From Patescibacteria group bacterium (GTDB lineage: Bacteria; Patescibacteriota; Patescibacteriia; 2-12-FULL-60-25): a stretch of DNA of 64,000 nt. The stretch is taken from NCBI GenBank assembly GCA_029210915.1, contig JARGGJ010000005.1, positions 1-64,000 of the forward strand, read 5' to 3'. The translations under genes were made by a program, and so were the position numbers. The notes beneath the pieces are model-generated. The model had not been told where the DNA came from. It searched no databases and saw only the letters and a program-made list of their open reading frames with translations. The number at the start of each line of letters is the position of its first letter. The stretch's first letter is position 1. Below, piece after piece: positions 48,415 through 56,050 of the stretch.

Positions 48415-48492
48415 GGAGTACTGGATTGTACTTTTAGGCCGTGTGAAAAATCATACGGTTTAGCACATTTGAAAATAAAGAAAGGGGACCGC

Positions 48493-50079
48493 ATGTCTTC
48501 GAATCAACAGACTCAACAGCTGATAAAGATTTTCCCTGCGGGGACTGTTGTTGGCCATGACGGAAAAGATCAGTTTGTGATCGAGGAGGTCACCAGCTCG
48601 GGCGGCGAAGCGATTGTTTACAGAGCTAAGTCTAAAACCAATGGTCGTTTCGTTGCGTTGAAGCTGTTGTATGTTCTAACGGATGAGCGCGAACTGCAAA
48701 GGTTTTTGCGTGTAAAAGAAATCCATACCAAAGTGCGCGGTGTAAATATTTTGCCGCTTTTGCAAGCCGGAATCCATAAGGATGGAGAAGATAAGTATCC
48801 ATACTTTGTAACGCCATTCTTTTTTGGCGGGATTACTCTTCAGGATATCTTGAACAAAGCCTGCGAGAAACTGCCATTGGATGGAAAGCACAATGGAACT
48901 GTAATTCCGTACGCGGAATTGTTGCATTACGCGATTCAAACCGGAAGCGGTTTGCTTTCCTTGCACGACCATGGCGTGATGCACCGCGATGTGAAGCTGT
49001 CGAATATTTTGGTTTCCGGGCAAGGTACCGGTTCCATTGTTAGGCTGATGGATTTGGGGCTCTCGAAAATGTTTGGTGTTAGGGTTGAGCCCACTGCTTA
49101 CAAGGTTACACAACTGGGCGAGATAAAGGGTACGCCTTGTTACATGGCCCCGGAGGCAGTTAGCGGAAATCCAACCATTATGTCTGATGTTTGGGCTTTC
49201 GGCGCCGTGCTTTATGAGCTTATTACCGGCAGAACCGCTTTTAATTTTGAGAGCGGAAACATGCACAGCGTGATGAGAAAGGTTGTCAGCGGTTGTATCA
49301 CGCCTCTGCCAATCGAAGATTACTGTACCAATGTTAACGAAAATCTCGTTAAGTTGGTGCTTGGTTGTATGGCGCACGATCCGGAGGAGCGCCCACAGAG
49401 CATGCTCGATATTTTGGATGAGCTGAATAAGCTTCAACTGGATCTGGATAATGTGTCGCAGAATTCAGATCCTTTTCTGGAGTTGCATACCGCCCCGAAC
49501 TCGATTGATCCTTCGGCGGCCACCATGGCGGCAACGTCAACTCCACAGGGGATGTTGGCGGAAATTGAGTCTAAACACTCCGGTGGTTCTACGCCATCAG
49601 TTGTTGTGAACGTTACGCCGACTTCTTTGCCGGCGCTTTCGGCTGAGGATGAATCCGATAAGACGGATACAAACATTGCCGATTCGGCGGGTGCAGGTTC
49701 TAATCGTAAGCTTACTGTACTGGTATTGATTGTGCTGACTTGCATGGCTTCATTTTTTGCTTACATGATTTGGCAAGACAGCCGGCAATCGGAAAGTGGT
49801 GCCATGTCGGTATCGAGTGATACTTCGGTTTACTCATCAGCGAATAAGCCGGTACAAAAATCGGCTTCGAGCAGAGCCGTGGCATCGTCACCGCCCGTGA
49901 CGTTGTCTGATGTGCTTATTGTTCCTTCGGCGTCAGTAGTGAAACCAATTTCTACGGTTCCGCCTGAACCGACAAAATCAGCGGCACCAAAATCCGGTAA
50001 AAGAAAGCCAGCCTACAGTAGGCCGGCGCCCCTTCCTCTTCCGGGCGTGGACTATGTTCCGGGTGCGGATGGACCTTGA
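48493..50079 (+). CDS. membrane Ser/Thr protein kinase (PknB-like)
   Basis: A 528-residue kinase. Residues ~20-290 form a Hanks-type kinase: a Gly-loop variant (TSSGGEAIVY), the Lys of VALKLL, the catalytic MHRDVKLSNIL near 163, DLG (rather than DFG) in LMDLGLSKM near 188, and GTPCYMAPE near 215. One membrane helix lies near 406-427, followed by a Ser/Pro/Ala/Lys-rich ~100-residue tail outside the cell, without PASTA domains. A GGGGA site supports the ATG at 48493 over an in-frame TTG upstream. It is probably a sensor kinase; no phosphatase is adjacent. Such kinases are not frequent in Patescibacteria. Confidence 0.9.
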   Translation: MSSNQQTQQLIKIFPAGTVVGHDGKDQFVIEEVTSSGGEAIVYRAKSKTNGRFVALKLLYVLTDERELQRFLRVKEIHTKVRGVNILPLLQAGIHKDGEDKYPYFVTPFFFGGITLQDILNKACEKLPLDGKHNGTVIPYAELLHYAIQTGSGLLSLHDHGVMHRDVKLSNILVSGQGTGSIVRLMDLGLSKMFGVRVEPTAYKVTQLGEIKGTPCYMAPEAVSGNPTIMSDVWAFGAVLYELITGRTAFNFESGNMHSVMRKVVSGCITPLPIEDYCTNVNENLVKLVLGCMAHDPEERPQSMLDILDELNKLQLDLDNVSQNSDPFLELHTAPNSIDPSAATMAATSTPQGMLAEIESKHSGGSTPSVVVNVTPTSLPALSAEDESDKTDTNIADSAGAGSNRKLTVLVLIVLTCMASFFAYMIWQDSRQSESGAMSVSSDTSVYSSANKPVQKSASSRAVASSPPVTLSDVLIVPSASVVKPISTVPPEPTKSAAPKSGKRKPAYSRPAPLPLPGVDYVPGADGP

Positions 50080-50085
50080 TCTTAA

Positions 50086-50114
50086 ACCTCCTACGTAAGT
50101 GGGAGGTGTTTTTA
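50086..50114 (+). terminator. terminator of the Ser/Thr kinase gene
   Basis: ACCTCC pairs with GGGAGGT around TACGTAAGT, followed by GT5. Confidence 0.7.
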
Positions 50115-50115
50115 T

Positions 50116-50380
50116 TTACCTTGATTACCTTGATTACCTTGATTACCTTGATTTTCAGGATTAAGAGAATTAGCAGGATTAACTAACAAATATCTACCAA
50201 ATATTTACCAAGATACTATTCAACTCGATAAATCTCGCTCATAGCCTTCGGCAAGTTACAAATATCGACCAAACGTTCACTGAACGTTTTTAACGTTTTT
50301 AACGTTATAACGAGTTTAGTAGTTGCTTTGGTAAACATCATTAACTCGTTACGAACGTTAAAAACGTTATGAACGTTACG
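50116..50380. repeat. CCTTGATTACCTTGATTA tandem and AACGTTTTTAACG inverted repeats
   Basis: 50116-50190 holds four TTACCTTGA units and TTTTCAGGATTA. 50271-50380 holds GAACGTTTTTAACG on the left and CGAACGTTAAAAACG on the right, with the shared TAAACATCATTAACTCGTTA core. Together they fill the gene-free stretch. Confidence 0.8.
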
Positions 50381-50431
50381 CCGGTGCAATCCTCTTGTCA
50401 GTTGGCAGATGTGAGTTTAAAGTATGTAAAT

Positions 50432-50989
50432 ATGATAGGAATGTTACGAGGTGAGGTTATCGAGAAGACGGCGAATTTTTTTATTTTGGATATTAGGGGC
50501 GTTGGGTATCAGGTTAGAGCGCATTTACGGATGCTAACTGATTTAACAATTGGCGATGAGCCATCTATTTATATCCATGAACATATTCGTGAGGATTCGC
50601 ACGACTTATATGGATTTGCAACTCGCGACGAGTTAGAAGTTTTTGAGATTTTGATAAGCATTAACGGTATTGGGCCAAAGGCGGGCCTAGCGATTTGCGG
50701 ATCTGCTACGCCATCAGAGCTAAGGGAACGAGTGATGCGATCTGATGCGGCTTGGTTTGCGACTTTGCCGGGAATTGGGAATAAGACAGCGCAGAAGATC
50801 ATTCTCGAACTCAAGGGTCAACTTGTAGAAATTGACGCAGAATCGGAAGTTGATGCCGAGCTTATAGATGCACTTAAAGGATTGGGATACAAAGCGGCGC
50901 AAGCTAAAGACGCGGCAAAGAATGTACCGGCTGATATAACTAATTCCTCGGAGAGGGTGAGGTATGCGCTTAAGTTGCTTAGTCGATAG
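50432..50989 (+). CDS. ruvA: Holliday junction branch migration protein RuvA
   Basis: A 185-residue RuvA. Residues 1-62 form the OB-fold domain (MIGMLRGEV; GVGYQVRAHL), ~63-135 hold two helix-hairpin-helix motifs (SINGIGPKAGLAI; LPGIGNKTAQKIILELKG), and ~145-185 form domain III, which contacts RuvB (ALKGLGYKAAQA). It binds the four-way junction as a tetramer and loads RuvB, which is not in the window. The ATG at 50432 matches the standard start; a 21-codon extension would be encoded by repeats. Confidence 0.95.
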   Translation: MIGMLRGEVIEKTANFFILDIRGVGYQVRAHLRMLTDLTIGDEPSIYIHEHIREDSHDLYGFATRDELEVFEILISINGIGPKAGLAICGSATPSELRERVMRSDAAWFATLPGIGNKTAQKIILELKGQLVEIDAESEVDAELIDALKGLGYKAAQAKDAAKNVPADITNSSERVRYALKLLSR

Positions 50990-51080
50990 CTGATAGCGGG
51001 TAAGATTGATTCGTAGGGGTAATACCTTGTGTTTACCCGTACTGTCGCCGAAGGCGGAGCTTAAGTCACTACAGAACGAA

Positions 51081-51104
51081 AAAAACCGCGGAGTCGCGGT
51101 TTTT
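51081..51104. terminator. bidirectional terminator
   Basis: AAAAACCGCG pairs with CGCGGTTTTT around GAGT, between ruvA and the convergent gene. Confidence 0.8.
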
Positions 51105-51111
51105 GAGAATA

Positions 51112-51831
51112 CTATCTTGGGTACTTCTTTAAACGATCAAACATTGACTCGTCTGCCATCCATTGTCGGTTGATTTCGTTTACTCTTTTTTGGTTGGTTA
51201 ACGCCTGCTTAAATAACTCTCCTTTTGTTGAAAAATTTGGTCCCCAATCATCTTTTGGGAAGAGCAGGGCACTTGTATCACTTCCATAGAAGAAGAATCT
51301 GACTTGTGCTTGGATGTGCGGATGTTCTCCTCTTATTAATTTTTCAAATTTTTCATCAGGTCCGATTTTTAGAGCTTGTTGTTGTTTTTGTTTAGCCAAC
51401 TCGATGCTTTCTTCATTGTACGGTCCGCTACCCAGCAATCCATGAGGACAGAATGATCCTGGTTGATAGGAGTGATAATTTGTCATCGAAGACTCTTGAG
51501 ACAAATCCGGTTCTCCCAGAACGTCGTTGGGAACAGGATTGGCATATTTTTTTCTAAAGATCTTAATTTCCTCATTAAGAGCCAGTTTATACTCTTTTGG
51601 GTGTGGTTTATTGAACCAACTTAATTTATACTCAAGAACATGATGCCAACATTCGGCGCCGTTAGGACAACATATTCTTATCCCGTATCCGGGGGATCCT
51701 CCCATGATTACACTATTTGATTTGGAGCCGCAAATAGGGCATTTAAAGACTTGCAGGCTTCGAAAAGTATCACCTCGCACGCAAGGATAATTGCGCAACC
51801 TCATATCATAGAGTTTGATTTGCTCTGTCAT
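51112..51831 (-). CDS. uncharacterised zinc-ribbon-containing protein
   Basis: A 239-residue soluble protein. An N-terminal Cys cluster (FKCPICGSKS near residue 29, then IRICCPNGAECWHHV near 52) has the spacing of a zinc-binding ribbon. The rest is helical and charged, with QKQQQALK near 145 and aromatic residues near the C-terminus. AAGGGAG precedes the ATG. It is the last gene of a three-gene minus-strand cluster with the nucleosidase and the 199-residue protein, with similar hairpin repeats between. Function is unknown. Confidence 0.72.
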   Translation of the reverse strand: MTEQIKLYDMRLRNYPCVRGDTFRSLQVFKCPICGSKSNSVIMGGSPGYGIRICCPNGAECWHHVLEYKLSWFNKPHPKEYKLALNEEIKIFRKKYANPVPNDVLGEPDLSQESSMTNYHSYQPGSFCPHGLLGSGPYNEESIELAKQKQQQALKIGPDEKFEKLIRGEHPHIQAQVRFFFYGSDTSALLFPKDDWGPNFSTKGELFKQALTNQKRVNEINRQWMADESMFDRLKKYPR

Positions 51832-51844
51832 GTTGTGCTCCCTT

Positions 51845-51901
51845 CTACCAACCCACCACCTTGATGAGTTGGATAAAAGGGAGGAGAGATAGCTCCTCTA
51901 A
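51845..51901. repeat. operon-internal double-hairpin repeat, copy 1
   Basis: TACCAACCCACCACCTTGAT, GAGTTGGATAAAAGGGAGGA and GAGATAGCTCCTCTAAG. It matches 52648-52706. Two stems are possible (CCAAC..GTTGG and GAGGAG..CTCCTC). Confidence 0.75.
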
Positions 51902-52614
51902 GAAACAATGTAAAGTCGTCGTGATTCCGGTTGTGGTCCAGATTCGTTTACATTTAGAAAAGTGCGAGCAAGATCGGCTGCTATGTCGCCAAAGAGCTTT
52001 TCAAGTTTTTGAGCGTTAGGTGCAAAGTCGACCGGTGAACTGCAATCAGCGTTGTCGGAGATGGCGCGGACAATGAGCCAGTTTAAATTAACCTTGTGGC
52101 AGGTTGCGGCAATGGCAGCACCTTCCATGTCAACGCAGAGGCCTTGATGGTTTTTGTGTAGTTCTTGGCGTTTTTGCGGGTTGGCAATAAATTGATCACC
52201 GGTGAGGGTGATGCCAATGTGAGTTTTGGAGTACGCGCGGCAAATTTTTGCCGTTTGTTTAACCATCTCCTCATCAGCGACCCAGATACTTTTGTCATTG
52301 AAGGGTATTTCGCTTGCAGAGAATCCTAATGCGCAAACATCTACATCGTGTTGAATCGTGGCTTTGCTTATCACGATATCGCCAACATTTACGTTTGGAT
52401 CAAGCGAGCCGGCTGAGCCAATATTGATGATTAGACTGTCCGGGTTAACGCAATCACCGAGGCAAGCAAGGGAAACTGCGGCATTTACCTTACCAACACC
52501 GGAATGGATAAAGGTTACGTGATCCATAAGTGTTTTTGGAATACCGTTCTCGATGGCATTAACTTCTTCTTCCATAGCAGCGATAAAAATGATCTGATTG
52601 AATTTTTTACTCAT
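51898..52614 (-). CDS. 5'-methylthioadenosine/S-adenosylhomocysteine nucleosidase-like protein
   Basis: A 238-residue member of the nucleoside phosphorylase/MTAN superfamily. Catalytic Glu in IAAMEEEV near residue 15, NIGSAGSLDP near 84, VDMEGAAIAATC near 163 (ribose-binding Met-Glu) and catalytic Asp in RAISDNAD near 187. It would split methylthioadenosine or S-adenosylhomocysteine into adenine and a thiosugar. A GAGGA site precedes the ATG. The flanking genes do not belong to methionine salvage, and a different nucleoside substrate is possible. Confidence 0.87.
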   Translation of the reverse strand: MSKKFNQIIFIAAMEEEVNAIENGIPKTLMDHVTFIHSGVGKVNAAVSLACLGDCVNPDSLIINIGSAGSLDPNVNVGDIVISKATIQHDVDVCALGFSASEIPFNDKSIWVADEEMVKQTAKICRAYSKTHIGITLTGDQFIANPQKRQELHKNHQGLCVDMEGAAIAATCHKVNLNWLIVRAISDNADCSSPVDFAPNAQKLEKLFGDIAADLARTFLNVNESGPQPESRRLYIVS

Positions 52615-52647
52615 GGTTTTTCCTCTGTGAATGTGCGTTTTTTTCTA

Positions 52648-52706
52648 CCAACTCACCAAAAATGATGAGCTGGATAAAAGTGAGGAGCGACGTGCTCCTC
52701 TAAGAG
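52648..52706. repeat. operon-internal double-hairpin repeat, copy 2
   Basis: TACCAACTCACC, GATGAGCTGGATAAAAGTGA and GTGCTCCTCTAAG, aligned with copy 1 over its full length with compensatory changes in the stems. Confidence 0.75.
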
Positions 52707-52712
52707 TTGATG

Positions 52713-53312
52713 TTAGTCATCGACATCAATGGCAGAGTTGAGTGACTCTACGATATCGAGAACGTCACCGTGTTTTTGGCGAGTCAGTTCTTCATCGTAA
52801 AGTTTCGCTACTGCCTTTCGTGAATCTTTTAGAACTACATCGGAGAGAGTGCCGTCGATTTTGTAGACGTGCAAACCACCTACGCAAGCAGCGAAGCAAT
52901 TTGGATAATTGAATATGTACGCTTCTTCGGATTTAAAAGGTGCTTCGAGAGTGACACGAATGCCATAACCGTCTGGATTTTTGACGATAAGTCCTATAAG
53001 CGTGATTCCAGAAGAGTGGGTTACCGTGAGCGGAATGTTCATGGTATCAATGCGTTTTTCTCTAGAACGTATTTTTTTGAGTACAGCCCTGCGGCGTTTT
53101 TGCCAATCTTTTTGGCATGCTTGAACTGCATATTCGGTAATGGCGGTTTTTCCCATTTTTTGAACATCGGATGGGATGAGCCCAACATTAAATTCGTCCA
53201 TAAGCTCGGCATTGAATGGGCGATAATCCTCTATATCATTAAGGTAGAAATTAGATAAATACTTTACACCAATGCGTCCGTCTTTTTCGTAGTAGTTGAT
53301 ATCGAAATTCAT
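52713..53312 (-). CDS. uncharacterised protein, 199 residues
   Basis: A 199-residue soluble protein. Residues ~1-30 are strand-rich, ~30-90 are helical with a basic stretch (KDWQKRRRAVLKKIRSREKR), and ~95-160 look like a beta domain (PLTVTHSSGITLIGLIV; GYGIRVTLEAPF). Residues ~165-199 are acidic and helical. GAAAGGA precedes the ATG. It is the first gene of the nucleosidase cluster. No family was recognised. Confidence 0.72.
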   Translation of the reverse strand: MNFDINYYEKDGRIGVKYLSNFYLNDIEDYRPFNAELMDEFNVGLIPSDVQKMGKTAITEYAVQACQKDWQKRRRAVLKKIRSREKRIDTMNIPLTVTHSSGITLIGLIVKNPDGYGIRVTLEAPFKSEEAYIFNYPNCFAACVGGLHVYKIDGTLSDVVLKDSRKAVAKLYDEELTRQKHGDVLDIVESLNSAIDVDD

Positions 53313-53477
53313 GAGATTATCCTTTCAGATTGTCTAATGTGCTTTGTTCGTTGTATTAAAAGACTATCCCAAGCAGTTAATACTTGAAAATTTTTTTGAA
53401 CAATGATATAGTCTGTCTAAATACTGTGCTTAATAAAGCCAATATTTTTAAACTAATTTGTCAATAATAATTGAAAC

Positions 53478-53580
53478 TTGTCTATAAAGTCTATAAAGCT
53501 GAAAGTCCAACAAGCTAAAACAAACCACTTTATAAACTTTATGAACTTTATAAACTGTTAGCTTGATGGACTAAAAAATT
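53478..53580. repeat. ACTTTATAAACTTTATGAAC repeat with inverted AGCTTGATGGACT
   Basis: GTCTATAAAGTCTATAAAG on the left, ACTTTATAAACTTTATGAAC on the right; AGTCCAACAAGCTAA and TTAGCTTGATGGACT are also inverted. It lies directly upstream of the TrmB-type gene. Confidence 0.75.
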
Positions 53581-53583
53581 TGT

Positions 53584-54327
53584 ATGAACAATAATTTGTT
53601 AGCTTGGTTAATCTCTACGGGGCTCGATGATCAGCGCGCTGAATTGTATTTGTCGGCTTTGTCTTTAGGTGAAGCTTCGGCGAAGGATTTGGCGGAAGCG
53701 ACAAAACTCGGCAGGACTGCAGTGTATGACAATCTTCGCGTCCTCGAAGAGCGCGGTTATGTGCGGACTTTGTATCAAGGAAAGCGGAAAGTTTTTATCC
53801 CTTTGCATCCGAAAGAGTTATATAAAAAGTTTGATCAACAAAAAGAGCAACTCAAGGATCTTTTGCCCGATTTTTTATCAATTTACGCGGAAAAGGGGAA
53901 AACTCCTTTTGTTCAATTGTTTACCGGGGTAAATGCATCTAGGGAAATCTATGAAGATATTTTAAAGTCAGGTGTAGATGAGTATGTTTATTTTACTGAT
54001 CCGCAGTTTGCGTTTCAGATGGTGGATAGAAAGTATATCGAGAAGTGGATAGTGAGGAGAGTTGAAAAAAAAATTAAAAGCAGGTCGCTCAGAGTCCAAT
54101 CCAAGAGAAAAACCGGAGTTAGTGTCTTTGATGAAGAAGAAAAGTACTTGCGGAAGATCAGATCATTGCCAGCCTATGTCGATCTCAAATCGTCTGTATA
54201 TATTTATGGAAATAATATTGGTGTAATATCGACACAGAAAGAAGGGGTAGCGTTTATCATCTATTCAAAAGATATGGCGTATTCTTTAAAGCAGCTTTTT
54301 GAGTTTATGTGGGGGATTTCTAAATAA
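53584..54327 (+). CDS. TrmB-family transcriptional regulator
   Basis: A 247-residue regulator. Residues ~5-75 form a winged helix (LYLSALSLGEASAKDLAEAT; TKLGRTAVYDNLRVLEERGYV), followed by a helical linker (~85-105). A C-terminal effector domain (~110-247) begins FVQLFTGVNASREIYEDIL, as in TrmB-like sugar-responsive regulators of archaea and some bacteria. It binds DNA as a dimer and probably senses a sugar or related ligand. Targets are unknown; it stands alone before FemAB. No SD site. Confidence 0.87.
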   Translation: MNNNLLAWLISTGLDDQRAELYLSALSLGEASAKDLAEATKLGRTAVYDNLRVLEERGYVRTLYQGKRKVFIPLHPKELYKKFDQQKEQLKDLLPDFLSIYAEKGKTPFVQLFTGVNASREIYEDILKSGVDEYVYFTDPQFAFQMVDRKYIEKWIVRRVEKKIKSRSLRVQSKRKTGVSVFDEEEKYLRKIRSLPAYVDLKSSVYIYGNNIGVISTQKEGVAFIIYSKDMAYSLKQLFEFMWGISK

Positions 54328-54420
54328 GTTTTTATAGCAAGTGGCAATAACAAATAGCAAGAGTGAATTAAATATTTGTGTTTTTTTGTAGAGGTGGTCC
54401 CGTTGGGGCGTTTTTGCATA

Positions 54421-54475
54421 TATAACCTCGTAACTCGTTATGAACGTTATAAACGTTATGAACGTATGTCGTAAT
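54421..54475. repeat. AACGTTATGAACG word repeat
   Basis: TAACTCGTTATGAACG, TTATAAACG and TTATGAACG: half of the inverted structure seen at 45215-45300. Confidence 0.7.
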
Positions 54476-54479
54476 ATGC

Positions 54480-54485
54480 TAAAAT
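54480..54485 (+). promoter_or_regulatory. -10 box, leaderless start of the FemAB gene
   Basis: TAAAAT with seven bases to the ATG at 54493. Confidence 0.5.
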
Positions 54486-54492
54486 GGTCAGT

Positions 54493-55521
54493 ATGTATAT
54501 CAAAGAGATAACCGACAGAATGGATTGGGAGGCTTTTCAATCTAGTCAACCATGGATGCAATTTCCGCAGTCTTGGGTTTGGGGGGAGTTTAGGAAGTCG
54601 CTTGGTTTCCCGGTAGCCAGGTTTGCTTTGGTTGATAAAGAGGGGAAGTGGATAATGGCGGCGCAAGGTGAATATCGACAGAAAAAATTAGGTTTGGGTT
54701 ATTGGCTAACACCGCGCGGTCCGCAATTTCATCCGCGAGTTGTTGAAGATGATTATCGCGGGTATTTTGAGGAGTTTATACACGAGTTAAATGGCAGGAG
54801 CGCAGTGCCAAAATCACTTTTTTGGCGTATGGAGCCAGTGATTAATCAACAAAGTTTGAAAAGACATTTACCGCCAAGGTTTAATCGTACATCCGCAGTA
54901 AACCCGGCTTGCACGGCGATGTTAGATCTTACAAAGCCCGAGGATGTGATGATGGCGGGCATGCATCAGAAGACTCGTTATAATATTAAAGTTGCAGAAA
55001 AGCATGGAGTTGTTACACGAGTTACTAATCATCCAAAAGACGTTGATAATTTTTTACGATTGATGGATGAGACGGCGGGGAGAGATAAGTTTACTCAACA
55101 CGATTCGCCATATCTGGCGAAGACTCTGTATACGCTTGCGGCTGCACACATGGCGCGCTTACGAGTCGCGGAGCTAAATGGTGCGATGCTGGCGGCCAAC
55201 CTCGAGGTGAACTACGGAAATACTTATACGTATTTGTACGGAGCATCAAGCTCAAAGATCCGCCAGGCTATGGCGCCTTATGCTTTGCAGTGGGATGCAA
55301 TAAGGCAAGCTAAAAGTGAAGGTGCAAGATGGTATGATTTTTGGGGATGTAACCCCGAGAGCAAAGCGACACCACTTTATAAATCGAGTTGGGAAGGTAT
55401 TACAAGATTTAAAATGGGTTGGGGAGCAAAGCGGAGGTGCTTGGTTGGTACTTGGGATTTACCGTTTAACATAATGCTTTATCGTGCGGTGTTTTTTAGA
55501 AGGTTGATGAGGCCGTTCTAA
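54493..55521 (+). CDS. FemAB-family peptidoglycan bridge aminoacyltransferase-like protein
   Basis: A 342-residue protein of the FemX/FemAB family, which uses aminoacyl-tRNA to add bridge residues to lipid II. Typical features: an N-terminal FLQSWVWGEF-like segment (QFPQSWVWGEFRKSLG), MHQKTRYNIKVAEKHGV near residue 157, AHMARLRVAELNGAMLAANL near 218, and YDFWGCNP near 281. Two GNAT-like domains without the coiled-coil arm of FemA are expected. The ATG at 54493 is preferred over one three codons earlier because of the -10 box spacing. Its stop codon touches the left terminal repeat of the DUF559 element. Confidence 0.9.
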   Translation: MYIKEITDRMDWEAFQSSQPWMQFPQSWVWGEFRKSLGFPVARFALVDKEGKWIMAAQGEYRQKKLGLGYWLTPRGPQFHPRVVEDDYRGYFEEFIHELNGRSAVPKSLFWRMEPVINQQSLKRHLPPRFNRTSAVNPACTAMLDLTKPEDVMMAGMHQKTRYNIKVAEKHGVVTRVTNHPKDVDNFLRLMDETAGRDKFTQHDSPYLAKTLYTLAAAHMARLRVAELNGAMLAANLEVNYGNTYTYLYGASSSKIRQAMAPYALQWDAIRQAKSEGARWYDFWGCNPESKATPLYKSSWEGITRFKMGWGAKRRCLVGTWDLPFNIMLYRAVFFRRLMRPF

Positions 55522-55991
55522 ACATTCCCCCTGTTTTTGGATAAATCCAAAAACTTTCCCCCTTTCATAAAGGGGGTGGCATATGACTAAGTTAATATCA
55601 AATGGTAGTCACATACCGTACGATCCGGATCTTGTTCTGCTCGCTCGTATATTGCGCAAAAACATGACCAAGTATGAGCGAAAACTTTGGTATGAATTTT
55701 TAAGACATCGAGAATATCAGTTTCATCGTCAAAAACCGATTGTTTATTATATTGCTGATTTTTATTGTCCTGCTTATAGATTAGTAATTGAAGTTGATGG
55801 CGCCCAGCATTTTACGGCAGAGGGAATGGAAGCAGATAAGGATAGAACGGAAATTTTAAATAATTACGGGATTGAAGTCATGCGTTTTACTAATAACGAG
55901 ATCGAAAATGATTTTAACGAAGTTTGCTCAAAAATACTTGAATACACAAATAACAGCCCCCTTTTTGAAAGGGGGATAAAGGGGGAATGTT
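55521..55991. mobile_element. candidate 471-bp element: DUF559 nuclease with 11-bp perfect terminal inverted repeats
   Basis: AACATTCCCCC (55521-55531) and GGGGGAATGTT (55981-55991) are perfect inverses. Just inside each lie subterminal CCCCCTTTCATAAAGGGGG (55558-55576) and GCCCCCTTTTTGAAAGGGGG (55956-55975) hairpins. The nuclease gene begins just inside the left end and its stop lies 17 bases past the right end. Solo relatives lie at 31907-31962 and 42239-42370. Confidence 0.65.
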
Positions 55992-56008
55992 ACTCGGATG
56001 CTGATTAA
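55583..56008 (+). CDS. DUF559-family endonuclease-like protein
   Basis: A 141-residue protein of the DUF559 (Vsr-like PD-(D/E)XK) family. NMTKYERKLWYEFLRHREYQ near residue 28, an Asp in YYIADFYCP and the Glu-Val-Asp of LVIEVDGAQH near 75 make the putative metal site; EVMRFTNNEIENDF follows near 103. Its last ~18 residues (NNSPLFERGIKGECYSDAD) are encoded by the CCCCCTTT repeat and beyond. The nuclease activity is inferred from the fold. The gene and its repeats seem to travel together, as in REP-type single-gene elements, though the protein is not a transposase. Confidence 0.88.
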   Translation: MTKLISNGSHIPYDPDLVLLARILRKNMTKYERKLWYEFLRHREYQFHRQKPIVYYIADFYCPAYRLVIEVDGAQHFTAEGMEADKDRTEILNNYGIEVMRFTNNEIENDFNEVCSKILEYTNNSPLFERGIKGECYSDAD

Positions 56009-56018
56009 TTCTCCAACT

Positions 56019-56047
56019 AAAAACCGGAGCTTTATACTCCGATTTTT
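56019..56047. terminator. bidirectional terminator
   Basis: CGGAG pairs with CTCCG around CTTTATA, with A5 and T5 flanks. Confidence 0.75.
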
Positions 56048-56050
56048 ACT

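Noticed and set aside
49434-49745. 103-codon frame opposite the Ser/Thr kinase gene
   Set aside because: Antisense shadow of the low-complexity kinase linker.
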